Positions 17,105 to 26,560 of a stretch of DNA of 64,000 bases are shown here, piece by piece. The notes under the pieces were generated by a model. That model saw only the letters and a list, made by a program, of their open reading frames with translations, was not told the DNA's origin and made no database searches. The translations under genes and the position numbers were made by a program. The stretch's first letter is position 1. Each line of letters opens with the position of its first letter. Source of the DNA: Azospirillum sp. B21 (lineage in GTDB: Bacteria; Pseudomonadota; Alphaproteobacteria; Azospirillales; Azospirillaceae); contig NZ_VTTO01000008.1 of NCBI RefSeq assembly GCF_008364825.1, positions 186,001 through 250,000 of the forward strand. The letters are read 5' to 3'.

Positions 17105-20100
17105 TCACCCCATCCCCACCGCCAGCATCCCGCCGCCGGCCATGGCGAAGCCGGCCGGTTGCGGGCGGACGTAGCCGATCGGATTGGGGCGCGGCTCGTT
17201 GCGGCCATGCTGGATGAAATGGACCAGGGCCTGCTGCTGGTCGCTGCCGAAGGCGGCGCTCAGGTCGGGGTTGGCCATCAGATAGGCGAGCGCGTTGAAC
17301 CGGGTCGCCCGCCCGCCCGCCTGTCCGGTCGACTGGTAATGGGCAGTGGCGGCGGCGGTGTCGGTGCCGAAGGTTGCTGCCAGATCCGGGTTGGCCGCCA
17401 GATAGCTCAGCGCGTCGAAGCCGGCGGCGTCGCGCCGCGGCGTGCTGCCGTAAAGGACGACATAGAGCTTCACCTGCTGCTCGCTGCCCGAGAAGACGCT
17501 CAGCAGGTCGGGGTTGGCCAGCAGATAATCGTGGGCGTTGAAGCTGGTGGTGCGGTTCTCCAGCCGGCCGTAGCGGATGTAATGCTCCTGCGCCCGCACG
17601 GGGTCGTTGCCGATGGAGGCCGCAAGATCGCGGTTCGCCGCCAGATAGGAGAGCGCGTCGAAGCTGGTGGCCCGCCCCTCCCGCCGGCCGCTGGACAGGT
17701 AGTGGCCGGCCGCCCGGGCGGTGTCGGTGCCGAAAGCGGCGGCAAGGTCGGGGTTGGCGGCCAGATAGGCCAGTGGGTCGAAGGTGATGCCGCGCCCCTC
17801 GGTCCGGCCGGAGGTCACGTAATGGCGGGCCGCCGCTGCCGGGTCCAGCCCGAATGCCGCCGCCAGATCCGGGTTCGACACCAGATAGCCGTAGCCGTCG
17901 AAGCTGGTGCTGCGCCCTTCTCGCCGGCCGTTGGACAGGTAATGGCGGGTGGCGGCCGTCGTATCGGTGCCGAAGGCGGCGGCCAGATCGGGGTTGGCCG
18001 CCAGATAGGCCAGCGGGTCGAAGCTGCCGGCCGACCGGCCTTCCCGCCGGCCCAGCGTCAGATAATGCCGGCTCGCCGCCACGGGATCGGCGCCGAAGGC
18101 CGCCGCCAGATCCGGGTTGGCGGCGAGGTAGGAGAGCGGATCGAAGGACCGGGTCGCCCGCCCCTCCGCCAAGCCGAAGCCCAGGTAATGCTCGCGCGCG
18201 GCCGTCGCGTCGGTGCCGAAGGCGGCGGCCAGATCGGGGTTGGAGGCGAGATAGGCCAGCGGGTCGAAGCCGGCCATCGTCTCGGCCAGCGGGGTCACCC
18301 GCAAGGTCACGGTCTGCCCGCTGACCGCACCCTGGCTGTCGGTGACGGTGTAGGCGAAGGAGCCCGGCGATGCCGGGGTGCCGGTTGGGGCATGATAGGC
18401 CAGGCCGGCCAGATCGGCCGTGCCGAGCGTCATCCCGGCGGTGATGGCGGTGCCGTTGGCCAGACGGAGCGTGCCGGCGGCCGGCAGCCGGGCCAGCGTC
18501 ACCGTCATGCCGTCGCCTTCGTCCGGGTCGCTCGGCCGGTCGATGCCGAGCGCGATGGCCGGCCCGCCTTCCTGCACGGTCAGGGTCTTGTCGCTTTGCA
18601 CGGCCGGTGGCCGGTTGGCCGGGCGCGAGGCGATGGTGAAGCCGATCCAGCGGCTCCACGCCACGCCGTTGTAGGCACGCACCGACAGCTCGTCGAGGCT
18701 GGTCAGGGTGGAGGCGGCGAAGGTGACACCGGCGAAGGCCGCCGCGGTCAGCGAAACCACGGCGCCGGCACCTTGAGCCGTCCCGCCGACCATCAGAGAA
18801 CCGGCGCCGTTGGTGTTGTCGACCAGTTCGTACTGGGTGACGAGGCCGCCGGCCGGATCGGCGGCCGTGATCAGGCTGGCCAGCGTGATCGAGGAGCCGA
18901 TGGAAACCCGGCCGGCCCGGACGGTGACCGCCGGGGGCATCAGGCTGATGCGGGTGTCGGCGAACAGGGCGTATTCGACGTCGGTCAGCGTGTCGGTGCC
19001 TTCGCCGCCGCCGGAGATGACGGCGCCGTCGGCAGTGACGGTGACGGTGTAGGAGGAGCGGCTGCCATTGTAGACCGCGGTGTCGGTACCGCCGCCGCCC
19101 TGCAGCGTATCGTCGCCCGCCCCGCCGGTCAGCGTGTCGGAGCCCTCGCCGCCGGTCAGCAGGTTGTTGGCGGTGTTGCCGATCAGGATGTCGTTGCCGC
19201 CGCCGCCGATGGCGGTCTCGATGGTGACGCCGTCGGCGATCGCCACATTGTCCACCGCCAGCCCGCCCGATCCGTTGGGGCCGATGGAGCTGAAGGCGCC
19301 GGGCGTCAGGTCGATGGTGACGGCCGACGCCTGCCCGCTGGCGTCGATGCTGTCGGCGCCGCCGGCATCCCAGATGGCCTGACTGACAGCCACGGTGTTG
19401 CTGGCGAAGGCGTAGCGGTCGTCGCCGATGCGGGTGGCGGTGTTGGCGCCGTACAGATACTGGACAGCCGCGATGTCGTACAGCGCCGGCCCCGTCGCCA
19501 GCCCGTTCAGGCCCAGGCTGGGGTGCCGGTTGTAGGACATGATCGTGTAGCGGTAATTGTCCTCCGACGAGGACAGGTAGGGCGGTTCGCCCCCGCCGCC
19601 GGTGGCGTTGTAGTTGCCGGGATGCTTCAGCCCGATGGCGTGCCCGATCTCGTGCAGGATGGTCAGATAGCCGTAGCTGCCCTGCGTCGGGCTGGCATTG
19701 GTCGCGGCGCTGTTGGAAAGATAGATGTCGCCGCCGCCGTCATAGAGCGAACTGGTCGGATAGTAGGCGTAGGCGGCGCTGGAGCCTTGCCGGTTGGTGC
19801 CGATGCGGATCGACCCGCCCTGCCCGCTGTTGGCGCTGTCGGAGGTCTCGACGAAGAAGATGTTGGCGACGGCGCTCCAGGCGGCGAAGGCCTGCCGCAC
19901 CGCGTCGCGCTGCGTGCCGGACAGCGCCGCGAAGCCGGTCCTGTCCGAGGTGGAGGCGTAGGACGGCGCCTGCTCCATGAAGCTGTAGCTGACCGTCGCC
20001 CCGCTGCCGACGGCGCCACTGCCCCAGCGGGGCGTCCCCGCCGCCAGCAGGGTCGAGACGGTGGCGAAGGAGGCGCCCTGCGGCTGGCTTCCCTGCGGGT

Positions 20101-20215
20101 CCAGCCCTGCGGCGATGGGAGCGGCGCTCCAGCCGGCGGCGCTGCACAGCAGGCAGGAACAGGCGGGCATCGTGCCGGCCGGGTCGTCGGACAGGTCGGA
20201 GATGGTGGTCGTCAT
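17105..20215 (-). CDS. Serralysin-like M10 metalloprotease with RTX and FDPLAYLAANPDL repeats
   Basis: 1,036 residues. The zinc motif HEIGHAIGLKH is at 188-198 and the Met-turn IMSYN at about 225-229, as in serralysins. RTX calcium-binding nonapeptides (GGGGNDILIG, GGEGSDTLTG, GGAGDDTLQG) lie at 337-378. Two cadherin-like stretches occupy about 435-640. From residue 650 to near the end there are nine tandem copies of a unit of about 40 residues with core FDPLAYLAANPDLAAAFG and a trailing RHYLxxGRREGR. The first 30 residues are Cys-rich (ACSCLLCSAAG) and there is no Sec signal, as expected for type I export through a C-terminal signal. It converges on the M50 gene with a 21-base gap and is a probable exported substrate. 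The role of the C-terminal repeats is unknown. Confidence 0.88.
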   Translation of the reverse strand: MTTTISDLSDDPAGTMPACSCLLCSAAGWSAAPIAAGLDPQGSQPQGASFATVSTLLAAGTPRWGSGAVGSGATVSYSFMEQAPSYASTSDRTGFAALSGTQRDAVRQAFAAWSAVANIFFVETSDSANSGQGGSIRIGTNRQGSSAAYAYYPTSSLYDGGGDIYLSNSAATNASPTQGSYGYLTILHEIGHAIGLKHPGNYNATGGGGEPPYLSSSEDNYRYTIMSYNRHPSLGLNGLATGPALYDIAAVQYLYGANTATRIGDDRYAFASNTVAVSQAIWDAGGADSIDASGQASAVTIDLTPGAFSSIGPNGSGGLAVDNVAIADGVTIETAIGGGGNDILIGNTANNLLTGGEGSDTLTGGAGDDTLQGGGGTDTAVYNGSRSSYTVTVTADGAVISGGGEGTDTLTDVEYALFADTRISLMPPAVTVRAGRVSIGSSITLASLITAADPAGGLVTQYELVDNTNGAGSLMVGGTAQGAGAVVSLTAAAFAGVTFAASTLTSLDELSVRAYNGVAWSRWIGFTIASRPANRPPAVQSDKTLTVQEGGPAIALGIDRPSDPDEGDGMTVTLARLPAAGTLRLANGTAITAGMTLGTADLAGLAYHAPTGTPASPGSFAYTVTDSQGAVSGQTVTLRVTPLAETMAGFDPLAYLASNPDLAAAFGTDATAAREHYLGFGLAEGRATRSFDPLSYLAANPDLAAAFGADPVAASRHYLTLGRREGRSAGSFDPLAYLAANPDLAAAFGTDTTAATRHYLSNGRREGRSTSFDGYGYLVSNPDLAAAFGLDPAAAARHYVTSGRTEGRGITFDPLAYLAANPDLAAAFGTDTARAAGHYLSSGRREGRATSFDALSYLAANRDLAASIGNDPVRAQEHYIRYGRLENRTTSFNAHDYLLANPDLLSVFSGSEQQVKLYVVLYGSTPRRDAAGFDALSYLAANPDLAATFGTDTAAATAHYQSTGQAGGRATRFNALAYLMANPDLSAAFGSDQQQALVHFIQHGRNEPRPNPIGYVRPQPAGFAMAGGGMLAVGMG
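17150..18268 (-). repeat. Nine tandem repeats of about 120 bases in M10 protease gene
   Basis: The repeats encode [FN]-x2-[LA]-x-YLxxNPDLAAxFG then x-HY-x-GRREGR. Copies 1-6, 8 and 9 align well; copy 7 (FNAHDYLLANPDLLSVF) is the most diverged and carries a different trailing half. They run to within about 20 residues of the C-terminus, where a type I secretion signal would be expected. Confidence 0.85.
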
Positions 20216-20360
20216 GGCCGGGAGGAAGAATCCGCGCCGCGGACTGCGGCTCCGCCACTCTACAGCCTTTCATTCCCCTATCGAAAGGGGAGGAGAACCC
20301 GGACCTTTTTTCTCACCGGCCACGGCGCTGCCGGTCCTCTCCACGTTCTCCTCTCCACGT

Positions 20361-23300
20361 TCATTCCTTCTGCGCGATCAATTCCTCGAACACCGCCTCG
20401 ATGCGGTCGACGGACCGGGCGACGGTGAAGTCGCGGGCACGGTCGCGGCCGGACAGGGCCAAGCGCTGCCAGGCGGCGCGGTCTGCAACCAGACTGCGCA
20501 GGCGGTCGGCGAGCGCCTCGTGGTCCTCCGCCGGGAACAGCAGGCCGTCGACGCCGTCGCGCAGCACCTCGCCGCTGCCGCCGGTGCCGCTGCCGACCAC
20601 GGTCAGGCCGGCGGCCATCGCTTCCACCTGCGAAATGCCGAAGGGCTCCTGGAAGACGCTGGGGAAGACCAGCACGTTGCAGCGGGCGAACAGGCCGGAC
20701 AGGCCGCGGCGGTCGAGGAAGCCGGTGAAGCGCACCTTGCCGGCCATGCCGTTGCGCTCCACGAAGTCGCGGCAGCGGGCGGCGAGGTCGGCGTCCGGCG
20801 CCTCCCCGGCGAAGGTGCAGTCGAAGTCGATGCCCTCGCGGTGCAGGATCGCAAGCGCGTTGACCAGCGTCTGCGGCCCCTTGTAGTTGACGAACAGGCT
20901 GGCGAAGGCGATGCGCAGCCGGTCGGGCGCCGGCATCACCGCGCGGTGGAAGTGATCGACGCGGGCGCCCGGGTGGATCACCGTGGCGGACAGGCCGTAG
21001 CCGCCGGCGGCCAGCCGCTCCGCCACCCAGCCGCTGGCAGGCCCGGCGCGGTAGAGGGGGGAGCGGGGTGCCGCATCCGGCGCGTAGCCGGGATGCTGGT
21101 TGCCCAGGCAATGCAGCACCGGCACGCCCATCTGCCGGGTCAGCGGGTCGAGGAACCCAGTCGCCAGCATGTCGAGGTTGCCGACCAGACAGGCGTCGGC
21201 GCGGAAGTCGCGGGCGGTCTCCAGCACGCGGCGGATGTTGGCGCGGATCAGCGCGGCGCAGTGGGCCGGATCGTCGTGGGTGAAGGCGCGCCCGTCCTTC
21301 CAATATCCGTAAAGTGTCAGCGAACGGTCGACATGCGCCTCGATGTCGTCGGTCCCGGCCATGCCCGGGCGGGCGAGCTCGGGCACATCGGCGGTCAGCA
21401 CCTTCACCGCATGGCCGCGGCGGATCAGCTCGGCCGAGAACTCCCACAGCTTGCGGCCATAGCCGCCGAACTCCTGCGGCGGGAACAGGTTGGTGACCAC
21501 CAGGATGCGGCGGTGCCGCCCGGTCGAGGGGGCGGTCGCCTGCCGGAACAGGCTGCGGTAGCGCTCCAGCCCCGGATGATTGCCGGCCGCGGCGGCGAGT
21601 GCGTCGTCACCGAGGTCGGGGGCGGGATCGGATGCACCGGCAAGACGGGCAGCGCGCCGGGCCTCGCCCAGATAGATCACCGCCTCCACCGGGCGTCCGG
21701 CCCCTGCGCACAGGCGGGCCAGCCCGGCGAGCGCGTCCGGTTGCTGGCGGTCCAGCCCGACGGCGTTCAGCAGGAACCGCTCCGCCAGGGCGTCCTCGCC
21801 GAAGCGGAGGGCCAGCCGGGCGACGCCGACCATCTGGTCCGTCGTCCTCAGCATCGGCTCCAGCGCCGCGAGGCGGGCACGCCGCAGGACCGGCGCCAGC
21901 CCCGCCGCCAGGGCCGGGTCGGACAGCGAGCGGGCGGCATAGCGCAGGGCGTCGGCGCACTGGAACAGGATGCCGCCGGGTTCGGTCGGCGCGAAACCCC
22001 AGCCGGCCAGATGGGCCGCCGCCGCGGCATGGTCGCGCGACGAAGCGGTGGGGCAGAGGACGGAGGCGCCGGGCAGCCCGGCCATCCGGCGGTCGGTCTC
22101 CGCCCTGTCGGGCCAGGGCAGCAGGGTCACCGCGTCATCCCGCACCCGGTCGGCGGCCTGATCGGCAGATGGCGGCAGCGGCAGGGTAACCGGATCGGCC
22201 GTGCTGTCGGGCGGAGCGAACGCCACCCGTGCCAAGTCGCGGGCCATAAGGCGCAGGTCGGACGCGAAACCGTCCTCCTCCCCGCCGGCATGGACGGTCA
22301 GCCGCGACGCTGTCAATTGCAGCCGCTGCAGCGCCTCGTAGGCGGCGAGGCGGCGGCGGAAGCCCATGCCCTGGACCGGCAGCGCCGACAGCCCGCGCCG
22401 CTCCCCGCGCACCTCCAGCGCCGGATCGACGCGGTCGTCGAAAACCGCGGCGAAGAACTGGGCGCGCTTGACCTGCGGGCTGTGGAACTCCAGCAGATGC
22501 GCTTGGCCTGCCCGGCGGATCGCCATCGCCTCGTCGGGATGGTCGAGATAGTGGCGCGCCAACTCCACCAGTTCGTCCGGCGAGCGGTATGTGGCGAGAT
22601 GGCGGCCGGGGGTGAAGCAGCGCTCCAGCCCGGCGTCCTCCGACAGCGCATCGGTCAGCAGGAAGCCGCCGGCACCCAGCGCCTCGAAGACGCGCAGGTT
22701 GAGGTCGCCGTTCAGCGAAACGTTCAGCGTGACCTGCGAGGCGGCATAGACGTCGGCCGCCCTCTCCGGCCCGGCCCGCATGCCCAGCAGCGGCAGCCCC
22801 GCTGCGGTCAGCCGGTCCAGAACATGGCGCCGCCAGGGATGGAAGGCGCCGATCTGTCCGACGAAGGTGAGGGGGAACTCGCCATCCGCCGGGATGTCGC
22901 GCCGGCGCAGTGCATAATCGACCGCCGGGATCCAGTAGACCCGCTCGAACCCCGCCTCCAGGAAGGCATGGGCGTGCTGGCGGGTGTGGTCCAGCATCAC
23001 CGCGTCGAAGCTCTCCATCGCGCCGTAGGCCAGCAGCGTGCGCAGGGGGCCGGCGAAATGGTGGGTGTCGCCGACCAGCAGCACCTTGGTGCCCGGCAGC
23101 CGGTCCAGCCCGCGGGGAAGGTTGCGCCGGGTGGCATCGGCCTTCACCACGATCAGCTCCGGCCGCTGGTGCGCCGGCAGCCGGGCGACGATGGCCGTCA
23201 GGTCGTATTCGCCGGGCGGGGTGTTCAGCGAGGCGAAGCCGTCGCCGGTCTCCACCGTCAGGCAGTCGGGACCGCAGAACACCTCGCGTTCCGAAAACAG

Positions 23301-23390
23301 CGGCCGGCGGTAATAGTCGGGCGGAGCCAGGCAGCAGAAGAGCGTGACGGGATCGGGCAGGCCGGAAACCGGCGGGATTGGGCCGGTCAC
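20361..23390 (-). CDS. Two-domain glycosyltransferase (CgeB-like plus GT4)
   Basis: 1,009 residues from a GTG that overlaps the stop of the upstream gene. The N-terminal third resembles CgeB-type glycosyltransferases (LNVSLNGDLNLRVFEALGAG, then FTPGRHLATYRSPDEL). A linker (about 350-600) contains helical, TPR-like stretches. The C-terminal domain is GT4/GT-B, starting ILVVTNLFPPQEFGGYGRKL and ending with the nucleotide-sugar motif EPFGISQVEAMAAGLTVVGS (the E-x7-E signature). Sugar and acceptor cannot be read. Gene overlap suggests co-expression with the TPR-glycosyltransferase upstream. A role in polysaccharide or protein glycosylation is inferred from the neighbourhood. Confidence 0.82.
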   Translation of the reverse strand: MTGPIPPVSGLPDPVTLFCCLAPPDYYRRPLFSEREVFCGPDCLTVETGDGFASLNTPPGEYDLTAIVARLPAHQRPELIVVKADATRRNLPRGLDRLPGTKVLLVGDTHHFAGPLRTLLAYGAMESFDAVMLDHTRQHAHAFLEAGFERVYWIPAVDYALRRRDIPADGEFPLTFVGQIGAFHPWRRHVLDRLTAAGLPLLGMRAGPERAADVYAASQVTLNVSLNGDLNLRVFEALGAGGFLLTDALSEDAGLERCFTPGRHLATYRSPDELVELARHYLDHPDEAMAIRRAGQAHLLEFHSPQVKRAQFFAAVFDDRVDPALEVRGERRGLSALPVQGMGFRRRLAAYEALQRLQLTASRLTVHAGGEEDGFASDLRLMARDLARVAFAPPDSTADPVTLPLPPSADQAADRVRDDAVTLLPWPDRAETDRRMAGLPGASVLCPTASSRDHAAAAAHLAGWGFAPTEPGGILFQCADALRYAARSLSDPALAAGLAPVLRRARLAALEPMLRTTDQMVGVARLALRFGEDALAERFLLNAVGLDRQQPDALAGLARLCAGAGRPVEAVIYLGEARRAARLAGASDPAPDLGDDALAAAAGNHPGLERYRSLFRQATAPSTGRHRRILVVTNLFPPQEFGGYGRKLWEFSAELIRRGHAVKVLTADVPELARPGMAGTDDIEAHVDRSLTLYGYWKDGRAFTHDDPAHCAALIRANIRRVLETARDFRADACLVGNLDMLATGFLDPLTRQMGVPVLHCLGNQHPGYAPDAAPRSPLYRAGPASGWVAERLAAGGYGLSATVIHPGARVDHFHRAVMPAPDRLRIAFASLFVNYKGPQTLVNALAILHREGIDFDCTFAGEAPDADLAARCRDFVERNGMAGKVRFTGFLDRRGLSGLFARCNVLVFPSVFQEPFGISQVEAMAAGLTVVGSGTGGSGEVLRDGVDGLLFPAEDHEALADRLRSLVADRAAWQRLALSGRDRARDFTVARSVDRIEAVFEELIAQKE

Positions 23391-24988
23391 AGCGCGTCCA
23401 GCTCCCGCAGCAGGGTGATCAGCCGCCGGGTGGCGGCCTGCCAGTTGAAATGCTCCAGCAGGTGGGCCTGCGCCGACCGGCGGGTGCCGGCGGGATCGTC
23501 GATGACCGCGCGCAGCAGGCGGGCGGCGGCGTCCTCGTCGGGGCTCCACCAGTCCTGGCCGGCATAGGCGCCGATGGCGGGGGTCACGGCGGAGGGGATC
23601 ATGTGTGCGAACCGCCCGTCGAGATAGGCCCGGTAGGCGCTGTGGTCGGGCGCCAGCAGGGTCAGCCCCATGGCTCCGGCCTGCGCCATCGGCAGGTCCC
23701 AGCCCTCGCCGTGCGACATGCTCCAGTAATGGGTGGAGGCGGCATGGAGCGACATCATCCCCGCATCCGGCAGCTTGCCTTCCACCAGGAAGATCGGCGC
23801 CACCCCCATCGCCGGCCGGCCGACCTGCGCCGCCGCCCGCACCAGCAGCTCGCCGATCCTGCCGGCAACCCCGCTGCTCTTGCCGACCTTCAGCAGCAGG
23901 GCGGCCCGGTCCTCCGCCCGTGTCGCGCGCACCCAGACGCGGAGAAGCCCGTCCAGGTTCTTGCGATCGGTGAAGTCGGAGACGTTCAGGATGCGCACCG
24001 GATAATCGGCGAACCGGCGGCCCATATGGTCGGCGATGGGGGCTGGGGCGATGCCGCCGGGATCGATTTCATCCACCCCGGCAGGGCAGATGTGGATGCG
24101 GTCCTGCGGGTGGCCGGCACGCAGCCAAGCCGTACGCGAGGAGTCGGTGGCGACAACGACATGGTCGTGGCGCCGGCTGAGCGTCGCCCACAGGGGGGGA
24201 ATGTCGACCCCCTCGAACATGCTGAAATTGATGGTCTTCAGCCCGGGAATGCGCTCCACCGCCGGCGGGGTGGTGATGGACAGGACGGCCTTCGCCCGCA
24301 CCGGGCGGTCGAGCGAGAGCAGCAGCGGGTCGATCTGGTCGTCCGGCAGGTTATCGGCGTCGCCATAGTTCAGGTCGACCAGCCGGACGTGGATCCCGGC
24401 CGCCACCAGTTCCTGGACGAAGCGGCGTACGGCATAGGCGTAGCCGCTGCTGTCGCGGAACACGCCGCGCACCACCAGCCCCGGCGGCAGGGACGGGTCG
24501 GCGGCATCGTCGCGGATCGTGCGGGCGGTGACGCAACGCTCCAGGGCGCAGCGCAGCCGGGAACCGGGCACACGGCCGCCGGCCTCCACCACCGCGGCGC
24601 GGCGCAGCAGCCGTTCGGCCTCATCGATCCGCCCGCAGGCGAGCGCTTCGGTCCCCAGGCGCTGCAGCGTGGCGGCACAGTCCGGATCCACCTCCAGCTT
24701 GCGGCGGAAATGCGCCATGGCCTCGTCCAGCCGGCCCATCTGCATCAGGGTGCCGCCCTGGTTCAACAAGGCGGCGGCATGGGCCGGGATCAGCCGCAAC
24801 GTGCGGTTCACCAGCGCCGCACCCTGTCCCGGGTCGGAACGGCGCCGCAGCAATCCCAGCAGATGCAGGGCGTCCGGCTGGGCCGGATCGGTCGTCAGGA
24901 CGAGGCGGTAGAGTACCGCCGCCCGGTCGGCATCGCCGGCCTGATGCAGAGTGGCTGCCCGGATCAGGGTATCTTGAATCGTGGTCAT
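23387..24988 (-). CDS. TPR-containing glycosyltransferase (GT-B)
   Basis: 533 residues, assuming the ATG at 24988 (MTTIQDTLIRAATLHQAGD). Residues 1-150 contain about three TPR units (for example AALLNQGGTLMQMGRLDEAM). The rest is a GT-B fold: first Rossmann half with GLVVRGVFRDSSGYAYAVRR and second half with VRILNVSDFTDRKNLDGLL. The donor-site segment HGEGWDLPMAQAGAMGLTLL is the typical E-x7-E-like motif. It overlaps the two-domain glycosyltransferase by GTGA, so both form one operon. An intergenic region of 199 bases separates it from the divergent TPR-fucosyltransferase-like gene. Substrate unknown. Confidence 0.8.
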   Translation of the reverse strand: MTTIQDTLIRAATLHQAGDADRAAVLYRLVLTTDPAQPDALHLLGLLRRRSDPGQGAALVNRTLRLIPAHAAALLNQGGTLMQMGRLDEAMAHFRRKLEVDPDCAATLQRLGTEALACGRIDEAERLLRRAAVVEAGGRVPGSRLRCALERCVTARTIRDDAADPSLPPGLVVRGVFRDSSGYAYAVRRFVQELVAAGIHVRLVDLNYGDADNLPDDQIDPLLLSLDRPVRAKAVLSITTPPAVERIPGLKTINFSMFEGVDIPPLWATLSRRHDHVVVATDSSRTAWLRAGHPQDRIHICPAGVDEIDPGGIAPAPIADHMGRRFADYPVRILNVSDFTDRKNLDGLLRVWVRATRAEDRAALLLKVGKSSGVAGRIGELLVRAAAQVGRPAMGVAPIFLVEGKLPDAGMMSLHAASTHYWSMSHGEGWDLPMAQAGAMGLTLLAPDHSAYRAYLDGRFAHMIPSAVTPAIGAYAGQDWWSPDEDAAARLLRAVIDDPAGTRRSAQAHLLEHFNWQAATRRLITLLRELDAL

Positions 24989-25187
24989 GGTGCGGGCGCA
25001 GTTCCGGAACCGGGAGGGGCGAGGAAGCGGGGCAAAGGGACGATGGGGGCCGTCCGGGCCGCAGGAGCCTGGAAGGCGAAGGAAGATCAGTGAAATTCCG
25101 GAGCCTTGCAACAAGGCAGCTTGACCCTCCCGCCGATGAAGGTGCAAGTCAGAACGATCACTTCCCTCTCTTCCAGGTTACCCTTTT

Positions 25188-26528
25188 ATGGTTGCCTCTG
25201 CCGAAATCGACGCCCCCATCCAGATCGAAACCCTGCCGGGGCAGCGGATGACGGTGCCCGATGCCGTCAAGCAGGCGCTCGACTACTGCAATGCCGGCTG
25301 GCTCGACATCAGCACCGACATCTGCGGCCGCATCCTGGCCGCCGATCCGGGCAACGCCCACGCCCTGCTGATCCGGGGCATCGCCACCTACAAGGACCGC
25401 GACCCGGCGAGCGCCGTGGCGATCCTGTCGGACGCGCTTCGCCGCGACCCGTCCTCGTCCGACGCCATGTACCATCTGGGCATGGCGCTGCTGCTGTCCG
25501 GACAGTTCGACCGGGCTGGCTTGGCCTTCACCTGCGCGATGCAGGCACGGTCGGACTATGCCGAGGCGATGGCGGGGCTGGCCGAGGTGCACCGGGCCAA
25601 GGGCGATGCCGACGGCGCCTTCGCGCTGCTGCAGCGGTCCGTCGCGCTGAAGGGCAATTATTCGCCTTCCTACATCACCTATTCGCTGATGCGCTTCGAC
25701 CGCTCGCTGCCCCCGGAGGAAGAGGGATGGAACCGGCGGCGGGAGGCGCGGCGCGACCGCCCCCGCCTGACCATGGCCTCGCTCGGCTCCTATGGGCGCT
25801 TCGCCCAGACGGTGAACGAGTATGTCGCCGTCCGCCTCTATGCCGAGAAATACGGGATGGAGTTCCTGACCCCGGACTGGGTCGGCCATGCCTTCTTCTC
25901 CCTCGACGATCCCCGGCTGGACCCGTCGGTGCTGCCGGAGTTCCAGGGCTGGCTGCGGCAGCGCAAGGACTTCGCCCGCGGCTTCGACGAGCGGGTGGAC
26001 GATCCCTTCCGCGACCGCGACCTGTTCCTGGGCGGCTCGCCGGTCAATGCCATGCTGAAGGAGCGGCGGGCCGACATCCTGTCCTGGCTGACCCCGCGCC
26101 CCTGCTGGAACCGCTTCCTGGAACCGCCGGTGGAGGCGCTGCGCCGGCGCGGCCGCACGCTGGTCGCCGTGCACATCCGCCAGACCGACTGGTGGAACCA
26201 GGACTACACGCCGCTGTCGCTCTATCTGGACTGGCTGGACGGGCTGTGGCCGACGCTGGAGGACCCCGTGCTGTTCGTCGCCACCGACGAGCCGAGCGTG
26301 GTTCCCGAATTCGCCCGCTTCAACCCGACCACTCCGGCCGACTTCCCGGTCCGTTGGGAGGGGCTGGAGTATCTGCAGGATTTCCACGTGATGACGCGGG
26401 CCGACATCCTGGCGATCAGCACCGGCTTCTTCGCCGCCACCGCCGCCGCCCTGAACCCCTCCCCCCGCCTGCTGCTCCACCCCGCCGAGGGCAACCGCGG
26501 GCTGCAGCCGTTCGAGGTCTGGCGGTAG
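25188..26528 (+). CDS. TPR protein with fucosyltransferase-like C-terminal domain
   Basis: 446 residues. Residues 20-165 are TPR repeats (AMYHLGMALLLSGQFDRAGL). The C-terminal part (about 190-446) resembles the GT-B fucosyltransferase superfamily. It has the arginine motif VAVHIRQTDWWNQDY (about 326-340), close to the HxRxGD motif that binds GDP-fucose in alpha-1,2/1,6- and protein O-fucosyltransferases, then LFVATDEPSVVPEF and the late DILAISTGFFAATAAALN segment. The expected aspartate after R is shifted (RQTD), so donor specificity is uncertain. It is divergent from the glycosyltransferase operon and precedes gmhA. Confidence 0.7.
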   Translation: MVASAEIDAPIQIETLPGQRMTVPDAVKQALDYCNAGWLDISTDICGRILAADPGNAHALLIRGIATYKDRDPASAVAILSDALRRDPSSSDAMYHLGMALLLSGQFDRAGLAFTCAMQARSDYAEAMAGLAEVHRAKGDADGAFALLQRSVALKGNYSPSYITYSLMRFDRSLPPEEEGWNRRREARRDRPRLTMASLGSYGRFAQTVNEYVAVRLYAEKYGMEFLTPDWVGHAFFSLDDPRLDPSVLPEFQGWLRQRKDFARGFDERVDDPFRDRDLFLGGSPVNAMLKERRADILSWLTPRPCWNRFLEPPVEALRRRGRTLVAVHIRQTDWWNQDYTPLSLYLDWLDGLWPTLEDPVLFVATDEPSVVPEFARFNPTTPADFPVRWEGLEYLQDFHVMTRADILAISTGFFAATAAALNPSPRLLLHPAEGNRGLQPFEVWR

Positions 26529-26560
26529 GGCGCGCGCGGCAGGAGGGCGGCGGGAGCGCT

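Noticed and set aside
17150..18268. Tandem repeats as possible iterons
   Set aside because: They are coding, in frame, and belong to the M10 protease.
20270..20345. Hairpins and T run between the two-domain glycosyltransferase and M10 protease genes
   Set aside because: The T run precedes the hairpin on the + strand and would be A-rich on the transcribed strand, so it does not fit a terminator of the minus-strand genes.
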